Below are positions 1 to 7,200 of a stretch of 9,059 nt of DNA, piece by piece. Numbering within the stretch: the first letter of the stretch is position 1; every line of letters begins with the position of its first letter. Both the position numbers and the translations under genes were made by a program. The stretch is from Dysgonamonadaceae bacterium (GTDB lineage: Bacteria; Bacteroidota; Bacteroidia; Bacteroidales; Azobacteroidaceae): NCBI GenBank assembly GCA_031276105.1, contig JAISNS010000212.1, positions 1 to 9,059 of the forward strand, read 5' to 3'. Under the pieces are notes generated by a model. The model worked only from the letters and a program-made list of their open reading frames with translations. It was not told the origin of the DNA and made no database searches.

Positions 1-41
1 GCAATAAGGGCGTCAAGAGGTTTTTTTTGAAAAATGTTCAT
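1..41 (-). CDS. N-terminal 13 codons of a leftward gene cut by the window edge, possibly an APC-type amino acid permease
   Basis: Reading leftward from an ATG at 41-39, the frame gives MNIFQKKPLDALI and then a split codon (GC.) at the edge. Evidence that it is a real start: a Bacteroidetes-type -7 box lies about 40 bp upstream (88-81), the leader is A-rich, and the frame stays open to the edge. A short basic segment with Lys-Lys-Pro followed by an amphipathic stretch resembles the cytoplasmic N-terminus of APC-superfamily cationic amino acid permeases in this phylum. That resemblance is from memory and rests on 13 residues, so the function is a guess; the existence of a gene start is better supported. 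No domain or membrane segment is visible. Confidence 0.45.
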   Translation of the reverse strand, partial: MNIFQKKPLDALI

Positions 42-80
42 CAGCGTTTATTGTATTTATTTGATTTGTTTATTCGGCTG

Positions 81-88
81 CAAATATA
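81..88 (-). promoter_or_regulatory. -7 promoter box for the leftward gene at 1-41
   Basis: Read on the minus strand the bases are TATATTTG followed by CAGCC, an exact match to the Bacteroidetes primary-sigma -7 consensus TAnnTTTG. The expected -33 element (TTTG about 19 bp further upstream, around 108-111) is poor: GTTA is at that place, and a TTG occurs closer in at 105-103. Transcription would start near 74-76, leaving a leader of roughly 33 bases before the ATG at 41. Known: the consensus. Inferred: that the site is active. Confidence 0.45.
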
Positions 89-135
89 AAAACAATATTT
101 TACAATATAACATAAAAAAACAGGAAAAATGAATG

Positions 136-160
136 ATGAGTTATGAATTATGAGTTATGA
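136..160. repeat. Two tandem copies of a 14-bp AT-rich unit
   Basis: The 11-mer ATGAGTTATGA occurs at 136-146 and again at 150-160, separated by ATT, giving a 14-bp period (ATGAGTTATGAATT). A partial third unit (ATGAG) starts at 158. It lies in non-coding DNA between the leftward promoter and the hairpin pair at 201-282. It could be simple replication-slippage sequence or the edge of a dispersed intergenic repeat; the window cannot decide. Confidence 0.6.
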
Positions 161-200
161 GTAGCGCAAAGCAATATTTGTTGCGCTGCTTCGTCCCCCT

Positions 201-282
201 TGTCATCCCGCGCTTGACGCGGGATCCCCTGAACAACCTGCTGCTGATTATCAGGGGATTGCGGGTCAAGCCCGCAATGACA
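201..282. repeat. Pair of inverted, REP-like hairpin elements with compensatory differences
   Basis: Two 32-bp arms (201-232 and 251-282) lie in inverted orientation around an 18-bp spacer (233-250). Reverse-complementing the right arm gives 26 of 32 identities. Each arm is itself a hairpin with a perfect 8-bp stem and 5-base loop: ATCCCGCG-CTTGA-CGCGGGAT at 205-225 and ATTGCGGG-TCAAG-CCCGCAAT at 258-278. The six arm differences form exactly three stem base pairs changed on both sides. Arm ends (TGTCAT outside, CCCCTGA/TCAGGGG inside) and the loop are unchanged. Together with 42-135 and 283-344, where nothing else is evident apart from the -7 box and tandem repeat, this makes up the 303-bp gene-free stretch before the FISUMP gene. 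Similar 'GTCAT...GCTTGAC...' hairpins are common dispersed intergenic repeats in other bacteria. A role in the leader of the downstream mRNA is possible but unshown. Confidence 0.85.
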
Positions 283-344
283 GGAATAGAAGGGAATTTA
301 GGAATTAGGCATTAAGAATTATAAATTTATAAACAACAATTACA

Positions 345-1514
345 ATGAAAAAAAGAATTTTAGTATTATTTACGCTTGCGCTCGTTTTGAGCGCTAATCT
401 GCGCGCGCAGGTCACTATCGGCGCATTGACTACGCCCAAAGCCGGCGCTCTCTTGGATTTGAACAGTACAACCACGGGCGGTCTGGTACTTTCCAATGTC
501 GATCTTACGGATTTGAGCGTTATTCCCGCTAATACGTTTGTGGGCATTTCCACCCAACAAGACACTAATCAGGAACTTGCCGGAATGATTGTTTACAACA
601 CGGATGCGGCGACCGGCATTGGTGTTCATGTTTGGGATGGGGAAGATTGGATAAAGCCCTGCGCGCCTCCCACTCCCGGGCCGATTACTTTTTCTTCGAC
701 TTCGTTCACCGTCGGTTTTACGATTACTGCTAAAATAGACAGTATAAAGGGCGCTACGAACTATGTTTGGACGTTGCCGGCAGGACTGACCGGCACTTCT
801 AATGACACTATCATTACGATTACGGGGGCGACAATTGGCATTTATGACGCCGGGGCGATTACCGTTAGGGCTGAGAGTTCGTGCGGTGGAAGTAGTCGCC
901 GCATCAGTACGAAAGCAATTGAAGTTAAAGAATTTGTTCTCCCTGCTATATCCGGTTGTGCTTCAACACCTTCCTTTAATGTTGTTATAACACCGGCCAA
1001 TGTAGCATTTGCCGACGCGAATGGTAATGGAAACCATACTTATCCGCCGGATGGTGGTTTAACGTTTTCTCCTCCTGTAAAGATAGTTGGTTTGCCCGAG
1101 CGGACAACGCTCTACGGAGGGTCTTCACCTACATATAAAGCTGATTATCGCGATCATTCTGTTGACACAGATATTTATGGTTCTTGGTTTTCGTGGTGTA
1201 TGGTTGTTCAGTATGCTGAAATTTTGTGTCCCGGTGAGTGGCGCGTTCCGACATTGGCTGACTTTCAGTCGTATACTGGTGGTTCTGAAGTCTATGTCAG
1301 TAATCTTCCTACTAATCACGGTTGGCTGCCTGGTGGCTACGCCCTCGGTGGCGGTAACTCTTCTACGCGCGATGTGGGTTCGTACGGACGCTATTGGTCG
1401 TCCACTGAGCAGGACTCGAATTACAGCTACGGCATGTACGCTCACTCATCCGGTGTCCTCCCGACTGACGTCGGCTATCGCTACGAGGGGTTCTCGCTGC
1501 GTTGCGTTCGGTAG
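345..1514 (+). CDS. Secreted FISUMP-domain protein (C-type-lectin-like C-terminus)
   Basis: A 389-residue exported protein. A signal peptide occupies 1-21 (Lys-Lys-Arg, hydrophobic 5-16, cleavage predicted after ...NLRA so that Gln22 becomes first). Residues 22-105 carry the 'VTIGA..TPKAGALLDLN' and 'GMIVYNT' pattern that heads many Bacteroidota surface and fibre-like proteins. Residues about 112-195 look like an Ig/PKD-like beta domain (NYVWTLPAG, then AITVRAESSCGG). Residues about 200-389 match the Fibrobacter succinogenes major paralogous (FISUMP) family: LFSWC-like 'WFSWCMVVQYAEILCPGEWRVPT' region at 281-303 with Cys285 and Cys295, YWSSTE at 350-355, and terminal GFSLRCVR at 382-389. No enzyme motif, lipobox or type IX C-terminal signal is seen; a binding or adhesion role is inferred only. 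Start chosen as the ATG opening the signal peptide, with an A-rich leader and no Shine-Dalgarno. The last third is poor in adenine. It stands alone between two palindromic repeats. Confidence 0.88.
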   Translation: MKKRILVLFTLALVLSANLRAQVTIGALTTPKAGALLDLNSTTTGGLVLSNVDLTDLSVIPANTFVGISTQQDTNQELAGMIVYNTDAATGIGVHVWDGEDWIKPCAPPTPGPITFSSTSFTVGFTITAKIDSIKGATNYVWTLPAGLTGTSNDTIITITGATIGIYDAGAITVRAESSCGGSSRRISTKAIEVKEFVLPAISGCASTPSFNVVITPANVAFADANGNGNHTYPPDGGLTFSPPVKIVGLPERTTLYGGSSPTYKADYRDHSVDTDIYGSWFSWCMVVQYAEILCPGEWRVPTLADFQSYTGGSEVYVSNLPTNHGWLPGGYALGGGNSSTRDVGSYGRYWSSTEQDSNYSYGMYAHSSGVLPTDVGYRYEGFSLRCVR

Positions 1515-1541
1515 CTTCCGGCACTTTCCTTTCTTACGAAC

Positions 1542-1612
1542 TGGGCGGATGGGCGCGGATTGACAAGGGGGCAAGCCCCCTTGTTGGTATAAAATCCGCG
1601 TCGACCCGCCCA
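1542..1612. repeat. Nested GC-rich inverted repeat downstream of the FISUMP gene
   Basis: Outer arms 1542-1561 and 1593-1612 pair at 17 of 20 positions. Inside sits a perfect 10-bp palindrome, ACAAGGGGGC (1563-1572), a 2-base AA centre, and GCCCCCTTGT (1575-1584). The heptamer CGCGGAT recurs: GGCGGAT at 1544-1550 and CGCGGAT at 1554-1560 on the plus strand, then inverted as ATCCGCG (1594-1600), ATCCGTG (1613-1619) and ATCCGCG (1622-1628). The structure starts 28 bases after the stop codon. There is no T-run after the palindrome (TGGTATAAAA follows), so a classical intrinsic terminator is not supported. A dispersed repeat/MITE, or a cruciform associated with the gene end, are the alternatives. 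Confidence 0.75.
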
Positions 1613-1658
1613 ATCCGTGTTATCCGCGTTCCATTTTTAGCCCTTTTCTCACTTTCCG

Positions 1659-1689
1659 TATGTGAATTAAAATTTTTCATGTAATTTTG
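1659..1689 (+). promoter_or_regulatory. Promoter of the glutaminyl cyclase-sufE-methyltransferase operon
   Basis: TAATTTTG at 1682-1689 matches the Bacteroidetes -7 consensus TAnnTTTG in full. Exactly 19 bases upstream, TATG at 1659-1662 agrees with three of four bases of the -33 element TTTG. Transcription would begin near 1695, about 25 bases before the ATG at 1720. This also rules out the upstream in-frame TTG at 1687, which is part of the -7 box. Consensus and spacing are known for the phylum; activity is inferred. Confidence 0.6.
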
Positions 1690-1719
1690 CACGGCACATT
1701 AACAGACATTTGTATTTAT

Positions 1720-2688
1720 ATGATCAATAAATTATTCATTATCGCAGTGTTGTTTTCCTGTTCTTCCTGTAAGCAAAATACGCAAAGCGGTGTATCCGGC
1801 GAAGTTAAAAAAATCTCCGTTCCGTCGTTTAATCCCGACAGCGCTTATCAATACACGGCTAATCAAGTTGCTTTCGGCCCGCGGGTACCTAACACAGAGG
1901 CGCACAGGCAATGTGGCCGCTACTTGGCCGGCGAATTAAAACGCTTCGGAGCTACCGTCGTCGAACAGGAAGCAATTTTATACACCTATAATAATATCGC
2001 GCTGAACGCTAAAAATATCATCGGCTCTTTTCAGCCCGAAAATAAAGATCGCATCCTTCTGGCTGCTCATTGGGATTCCCGCCCGTTTGCCGACCACGAT
2101 GCAAATCCGGCCAATCACCGCACGCCAATCGACGGGGCAAACGATGGTGCGGGCGCTTGTGGAATCCTGCTGGAAATTGCCCGCCAACTGTCTGTTCAAC
2201 AGCTGGCAACCGGAATCGACATCCTCTTTTTTGATGCGGAAGACTGGGGCGCTCCCGAATCCGACGGGTTGGGCGGATGGTGTTTAGGTTCCGAATATTG
2301 GGCGCAACATCCGCACGTTCGCAACTACAAAGCCCGCTACGGCATTTTGCTGGATATGGCAAGCGCCAAAGACGCCGTGTTTTACAAGGAAATTTACTCC
2401 CTCTATTATGCCGGAAATATTGTCAAAAAAGTCTGGGACGCCGCTCAAGCCGGAGGTTACGGTTCGTATTTTGTCGACCGGCAAGGCGGCTCAATCATGG
2501 ACGATCATATTGCCGTAAACAAATACCTGAAAATTCCCTGCATCGATATTATCCAGTACGACCCGGATACGGACACCGGTTTCGGACATTACTGGCATAC
2601 CTTGAACGATAACATGGACGCCGTAAGTAAGGAAACGCAAAAGGCGGTCGGTCAAACACTTTTACATGTTCTTTTTAACGAAAAATGA
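1720..2688 (+). CDS. Lipoprotein glutaminyl-peptide cyclotransferase (glutaminyl cyclase, M28 fold)
   Basis: A 322-residue protein that should convert N-terminal Gln of exported proteins to pyroglutamate at the periplasmic side of the inner membrane. Residues 1-17 (MINKLFIIAVLFSCSSC) are a lipoprotein signal, with Cys14 (after LFS) or Cys17 as lipidation site. The M28/glutaminyl cyclase core follows: HWDSRP at 117-122, NDGAG with metal ligand Asp142, FFDAEDWG at 170-177 with Glu174 as general base and Asp175 as ligand, Asp212 (LLDMAS), Asp262-His263, and His293 (YWHTLND) as the last ligand. Asp175 in place of the Glu of animal enzymes, and the GGWCLGSEYW segment at 185-194, are typical of Bacteroidota glutaminyl cyclases rather than aminopeptidases. 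Start: the ATG at 1720 opens the signal peptide, while an upstream TTG lies in the promoter. It is first in an operon; its last 4 bases overlap the sufE start (ATGA). Less likely alternative: an M28 aminopeptidase. Confidence 0.88.
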   Translation: MINKLFIIAVLFSCSSCKQNTQSGVSGEVKKISVPSFNPDSAYQYTANQVAFGPRVPNTEAHRQCGRYLAGELKRFGATVVEQEAILYTYNNIALNAKNIIGSFQPENKDRILLAAHWDSRPFADHDANPANHRTPIDGANDGAGACGILLEIARQLSVQQLATGIDILFFDAEDWGAPESDGLGGWCLGSEYWAQHPHVRNYKARYGILLDMASAKDAVFYKEIYSLYYAGNIVKKVWDAAQAGGYGSYFVDRQGGSIMDDHIAVNKYLKIPCIDIIQYDPDTDTGFGHYWHTLNDNMDAVSKETQKAVGQTLLHVLFNEK

Positions 2689-3110
2689 AGATGAAAACAA
2701 TTAAAGAAATACAGGATGAAATCGTCGAAGCATTTGCCGTTTTCGACGACTGGATGGACAAATATGCTTTGCTCATCGAAATGGGCAACGAACTTCCGGT
2801 TTTGGACGCTTCATACAAAACGGCCAATAACCTGATTGAAGGTTGCCAAAGCCGTGTTTGGTTGCAGGCCGATTACGAAGACGGCGCAGTCGTTTACCGG
2901 GGCGATAGCGATGCGGTTATCGTGAAAGGCATTGTTTCTCTGCTGATTAAAGTTTTATCGGGACATGCTCCGGACGAAATCCTGTCGACCGATTTGACTT
3001 TTATCGACGCAATCGGATTGAAGGAACACCTTTCCCCTACCCGTTCCAATGGCTTGCTGGCCATGTTGAAACAAATGAAACTGTATGCTTTAGCTTTCAA
3101 AAGCCGGTAA
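2685..3110 (+). CDS. sufE: SufE family sulfur acceptor for Fe-S cluster assembly
   Basis: A 141-residue cytoplasmic protein of typical SufE length. SufE takes persulfide sulfur from the cysteine desulfurase SufS and passes it to the SufB scaffold complex. The acceptor motif IEGCQSRVWL is at 51-60, with Cys54 the sulfur-carrying residue. Other family marks are the N-terminal IQDEIVEAFAVFDDWMDKY helix (9-27), the GNELP loop (34-38), and HLSPTRSNGL towards the C-terminus (about 115-124). The ATG overlaps the stop of the glutaminyl cyclase gene (ATGA), implying translational coupling; Met3 is an alternative start. sufS and sufBCD are not in the window, so the gene is separate from its pathway partners here. 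Confidence 0.93.
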   Translation: MKMKTIKEIQDEIVEAFAVFDDWMDKYALLIEMGNELPVLDASYKTANNLIEGCQSRVWLQADYEDGAVVYRGDSDAVIVKGIVSLLIKVLSGHAPDEILSTDLTFIDAIGLKEHLSPTRSNGLLAMLKQMKLYALAFKSR

Positions 3111-3116
3111 ATCGTC

Positions 3117-3662
3117 ATGCGGAAACTTAAAATCACGGAATTGAACCGTTTAAGTCCGGAAGAGTTCAAGAAGGCCGCCAAAATCCCGTTGGTAGTGATT
3201 CTGGACAATGTAAGGAGTCTCCACAATGTAGGCTCTGTTTTCCGCACGTCGGACGCATTTTTGTTGGAAGCCGTTTATCTTTGTGGAATTACGGCAACTC
3301 CTCCCCATGCCGAAATTCATAAAACGGCTTTAGGCGCAGAAAATTCCGTCGAATGGAGATATTTCGAAAATACCTCCGATGCGGTAGAAGAACTCAAACA
3401 GCGAGGTTATGAGATTATTGCCGTTGAACAGGCGGAAAACAGCGTAGCGGCAGATAAATTCTCTTCCGGGAACGAAAAACGCGCCGTCATTTTAGGTAAT
3501 GAAGTGAAAGGAATCGACCAAAAAGTGATGAATCAATGCGATAGCTGCATAGAAATTCCCCAATTCGGCGCCAAACACTCGCTAAACGTTTCGATAGCCG
3601 CCGGTATTATCATCTGGGAAATGTTCAAATCTTACCGGCTAAAGCAATCCCATTTCGACTAA
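3117..3662 (+). CDS. TrmH/SpoU-family RNA 2'-O-methyltransferase
   Basis: A 181-residue SPOUT-class (trefoil-knot) methyltransferase using S-adenosylmethionine to methylate a ribose 2'-OH in tRNA or rRNA. Motif 1 is NVRSLHNVGSVFRTSDAF at 31-48, with Asn37 and the catalytic-type Arg43. Motif 2 is VILGNEVKGI at 124-133. Motif 3 is IEIPQFGAKHSLNVSIA at 145-161, with the Ser155-Leu156-Asn157 signature. It lacks the long N-terminal substrate-binding domain of RlmB-like enzymes, so which RNA it modifies cannot be told. It starts 6 bp after sufE and ends the operon. Its final 24 bp, including the stop, overlap the end of the DUF4294 gene on the other strand. Confidence 0.9.
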   Translation: MRKLKITELNRLSPEEFKKAAKIPLVVILDNVRSLHNVGSVFRTSDAFLLEAVYLCGITATPPHAEIHKTALGAENSVEWRYFENTSDAVEELKQRGYEIIAVEQAENSVAADKFSSGNEKRAVILGNEVKGIDQKVMNQCDSCIEIPQFGAKHSLNVSIAAGIIIWEMFKSYRLKQSHFD

Positions 3663-4238
3663 CTCAATGATTCGCTCTGCGGCGGCGTCTTTCCCTTCCG
3701 GATCCCAATTCGATTTCAGGCTGGCGCCGAACATACCGGCAAAAAAATTCCAGAAACCGGCTCTGAATGGGCCTAAAAAGGCTTTCAGCAAATCATACGA
3801 AGGTTGATTACATTCGCGGTCGATCAGCCGGATCAATAACTTTCCCTGCGACAAAGTCATCTTTTTAAGTACCGGTTTATATTCCGCAAACAGGTCTTTT
3901 TCCATCCGTTTCAGATGTTCTTCCCGCGATTTATCGTCCGGCAAAGTCATCATGTACTCATACGTTTCGATCAAAGTCGCATAAATAAGTTTGGCATAAG
4001 GTAAGGTTTTTTTTATGTCGCGAATCAACTTCCGGTATTTTTCTTCTTCGCCTTTGTTTTTGAAAACTTGGGGCGGATAAACATAAATATCCTGCAAAGC
4101 GAAGGTTTTTATCGTATCGCCGTTTTCGAGCAAAAACGGGGGGATAGTGTCCCTGTAAGCGTCGCGTTGCGCCTGCGTTTCTATCCCCAAAAAAGATACG
4201 GCAAGAAGCGATACGAATATAACGGCTGTTTTTCTCAT
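3639..4238 (-). CDS. DUF4294 family exported protein
   Basis: A 199-residue protein of a Bacteroidota family without known function. A signal peptide covers 1-23 (MRK, hydrophobic 5-18, cleavage after IETQA), leaving Gln24 first in the mature protein. Residues 38-60 (NGDTIKTFALQDIYVYPP) and the highly conserved C-terminal block at 128-182 identify the family: MTLSQGKLLIRLIDRECNQ, SYDLLKAFLGPFRAGFW and FGASLKSNWDPEG. Residues 60-125 are charged and helical. It begins 15 bp after the HTCS stop, with AGGA at 4244-4241 as a weak ribosome-binding site, so it is probably co-transcribed with the sensor. Its 3' end converges on the methyltransferase gene. No catalytic motif is recognised; function is unknown. 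Confidence 0.9.
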   Translation of the reverse strand: MRKTAVIFVSLLAVSFLGIETQAQRDAYRDTIPPFLLENGDTIKTFALQDIYVYPPQVFKNKGEEEKYRKLIRDIKKTLPYAKLIYATLIETYEYMMTLPDDKSREEHLKRMEKDLFAEYKPVLKKMTLSQGKLLIRLIDRECNQPSYDLLKAFLGPFRAGFWNFFAGMFGASLKSNWDPEGKDAAAERIIELVEMGLL

Positions 4239-4253
4239 ATTCCTGATTATTTA

Positions 4254-7200
4254 TTATTTATTCACATCCACGTATTCCGAAGGCGACATGCCGAAGTGTT
4301 CCCTGAAAATATTACTGAAATAAGCATGCGACGAAAACCCGACGGCATAAGCGACTTCGGCAATACTCATATTTTTGTTCAACAGCAGCCATGCCGCCTG
4401 TTTCAAGCGGAAATTACGAATATAATTTCCCGGCGATTCTTTGGTTATCGCCTTCAAACGGCGATTCAAATGCACCCGGCTCAACCCTAATTCGCGGCTA
4501 ATTGATTCCACGCTTAAATTGGGATCGGCGATATGCTCTTTGAGTTTGTCGTTAAACTTCCGAAACAATTTTTCATCGGAAGAAACTACCTGAATATCTT
4601 CCCGTTGCGCCTCCATACTACCGCTGTATTTATCTTTCAATATATCCCGCAATTGAATGAGTTTATGCACCTGCGTTTCCAGATGTTTCAGGTTAAACGG
4701 CTTGGGGATATACGAATCCGCACCCATTTCCAAACCTTCGATTTGGTGCTCCGGATTGGTTTTAGCCGTCAGGAGAATCACCGGAATATGACAGGTTTTA
4801 TCATTACTTTTCAACAGTTTACATAAGGTAAGGCCATCCATTTCGGGCATGACGACATCGCTAACCACCACGTCGGGCAAATATTTCAAGGCCTGCGTTA
4901 AGGCGTCTTTCCCGTTGTTGGCTGTATAAATCCGGTATTTACCTGCAAATTCGGATTCGATGTAGCGAAGAATAGAAACGTCGTCTTCTACTAATAACAA
5001 GGTATGAAGGGATTTAGTTGTCGGGTAACTTCTCTTTTTCGTTTCCTCTTTTTCATACGAATCGTCTATCGGAAGCGGAAAGGAAGGTTGTAGCATCGTT
5101 GCGGTAGTTTCGCCACTATACGTACCGAATTCTTCGGGAGAATATGCTTTTTTATCCAGAGGTAAACGGATAATAAACCGGCTACCCATGCCCGGTTCGC
5201 TTTCCACGTCAATGCGACCATGATGCAATTCGACCATCATTTTGGAAAGATGCAAGCCGATTCCGGCGCCGAGGGCAGGGGCTATTTTACTGTCTCTTAT
5301 CTGATAAAAACGGTCGAAAATGAGCGCCCGCTTCTCTTTCGAAATACCGATTCCCGTGTCTTCTACCTGTATTTCCAATTCGGAACAAACGGTTCGTATA
5401 AATACCGTAATTTTTCCTCCTTGAGGCGTGAACTTAAAAGCATTCGACAGTAAATTGAATATGATTTTATCTAAGCAATCTTTATCAATATAAACCGGAG
5501 GAATATCGTTTTCGACCACGAGATTAAAGTCCATTTTTTTCGATGTTGCCAAGTCTTTAAACGAATCCATAATCTTCTCTACAAATTCCTGCACGGACGA
5601 TGGTTCCACTTTTAATTTAAGTTTGCCTTTATCAATCGCCCTCAAATCCATCAATTGGTTAATCAACCTCAAAATACGAAGGGCATTCCGGTAGATGATG
5701 TTGTAAGTAGAGATTTTCTTTTTGTCGGAAGGATCCGATTCTCCAATAAGTTTTTCGATAGGGCCTACAATCAGCGTCAAGGGCGTTCGTATTTCGTGGG
5801 AAATATCGGTAAAGAATTGTAATTTACTTTCCGACAATTGTTTTTGCTGTTCTTTCTCTATCAGCATCCGCCGTTGCCGCATCCGGTAATTAATGTAAGA
5901 ATAGACGGCATACGCCAGCAACAAGAGCAAAAAAGCATAGAAAACCTTTGCCCAAACGGTTAACCAGAAAGGAGGTTCAATAATTACTTGCATTTCCCGC
6001 TCCAAGAAATTTTCATCGTCCAAGGTGGCTTTTACTTTAAAAATGTATTTACCGGGATTCAAATTGGTATAAGTAACGCTCCTGCCCGGGTCGTTGACCT
6101 TGCGCCATTGTTTGTCGAAATTCTCCATTTGCGTGTAATACATTACCCGTTGAGGCATTCCATATTCCAGAGCGGCAAAGGTAAAGGTAAAACTTCGTTG
6201 GTTGTATTTGAGCCGGATACTTTCCATTTCGTCGGGAACCGTTTCCGTGATACTTGACCGGCCTGCTTGAATGGGGGCGTTATACACCAGCAAACCGGTG
6301 AATGCCAAGCGTAATAGCGAATTTTTATGAATGAGTTTAGACGGGACGAATGTAGTCAAACCGTTGATTCCGCCGAAATACATCCGGTCGTTTTTCCCTT
6401 TATAATGGCTTCCCCGGCGAAATTCATTGCTTTGAATGCCGTCGGTCGCATAAAAATTGAGGCATGAGCCGGTTTCGGGATTATAGCGGCACAAGCCTTT
6501 TCCGGTGCTTAACCATAAAAAATGGTCTTTATCTTCTTCGATACCGTTAATCATGTTATCGGGAAGACCGTCGAGGGTTGTTTTCCGTACGATTTCTCCG
6601 GTCTGCCTGTCGATGCAATACAGTCCGAAAAATCCGCCTATCCAGATATTCCCTTTGTAATCTCGGTTAATCGTGTAAATCAGATTGGTATTCAAAAGCT
6701 TATTCGTAAGGGAATAATTGGAAAATGTTTCTGTTTGAGGATTCAAACAATTGATTCCGTTTGAGGTTCCAATCCATATCGTTTCGTCTTCATCAATAAA
6801 CAGGGTGTAAACCCAATTGCTCGAAAGTTGGTTGCCGGAAGAATCGTTATCGCGGTAGCTATAATGTTTAAATACCTTCTTTTCAATATCTAAACGATTG
6901 ATTCCTCCGCCGTTTGTTCCTATCCAAAGGGTACCGTCTTTGCCTTGCGCGAAAGTTACCACATGGTTATGGGCGATGGTTTGAGGAGAATCTTCACTCC
7001 GGTAATGCGTATCGAAGCGGCGGGTACGGCTGTTGTAGCGAAACATTCCGTTGACATAGGTGCCCACCCAGATGTTGTGGTCTTTGTCTTCAAACAGGGC
7101 GGTAATTACATTTCCCGGGCCTTCCGGCGTTTTTTGGGCGGTATAATGTTCTATTTCCCGTGTTGTATGATTGATTTTGTATAAGCCGTCGCCATCCGTA

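Noticed and set aside
136..160. CRISPR-like direct repeats
   Set aside because: Only two 14-bp AT-rich units with no spacers; not an array.
305..344. Promoter for the FISUMP gene at the AT-rich palindrome TATAAATTTATA just before the start
   Set aside because: TAAATTTA misses the final G of the -7 consensus, no -33 match lies about 19 bases upstream, and the leader would be very short. A near match at 173-180 (AATATTTG) also lacks a -33 element.
1087..1563. Overlapping open frames inside the FISUMP gene on both strands
   Set aside because: They are shadows of the 345-1514 frame; none has a signal peptide, domain motif or plausible start context.
1563..1600. Intrinsic terminator after the FISUMP gene
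   Set aside because: The stem is strong but is followed by TGGTATAAAA rather than a T-run; it is better described as a structured repeat.
2018..2612. Open frames antisense to and out of frame with the glutaminyl cyclase
   Set aside because: Arg/Pro-rich translations without family motifs, fully covered by a gene with intact catalytic residues.
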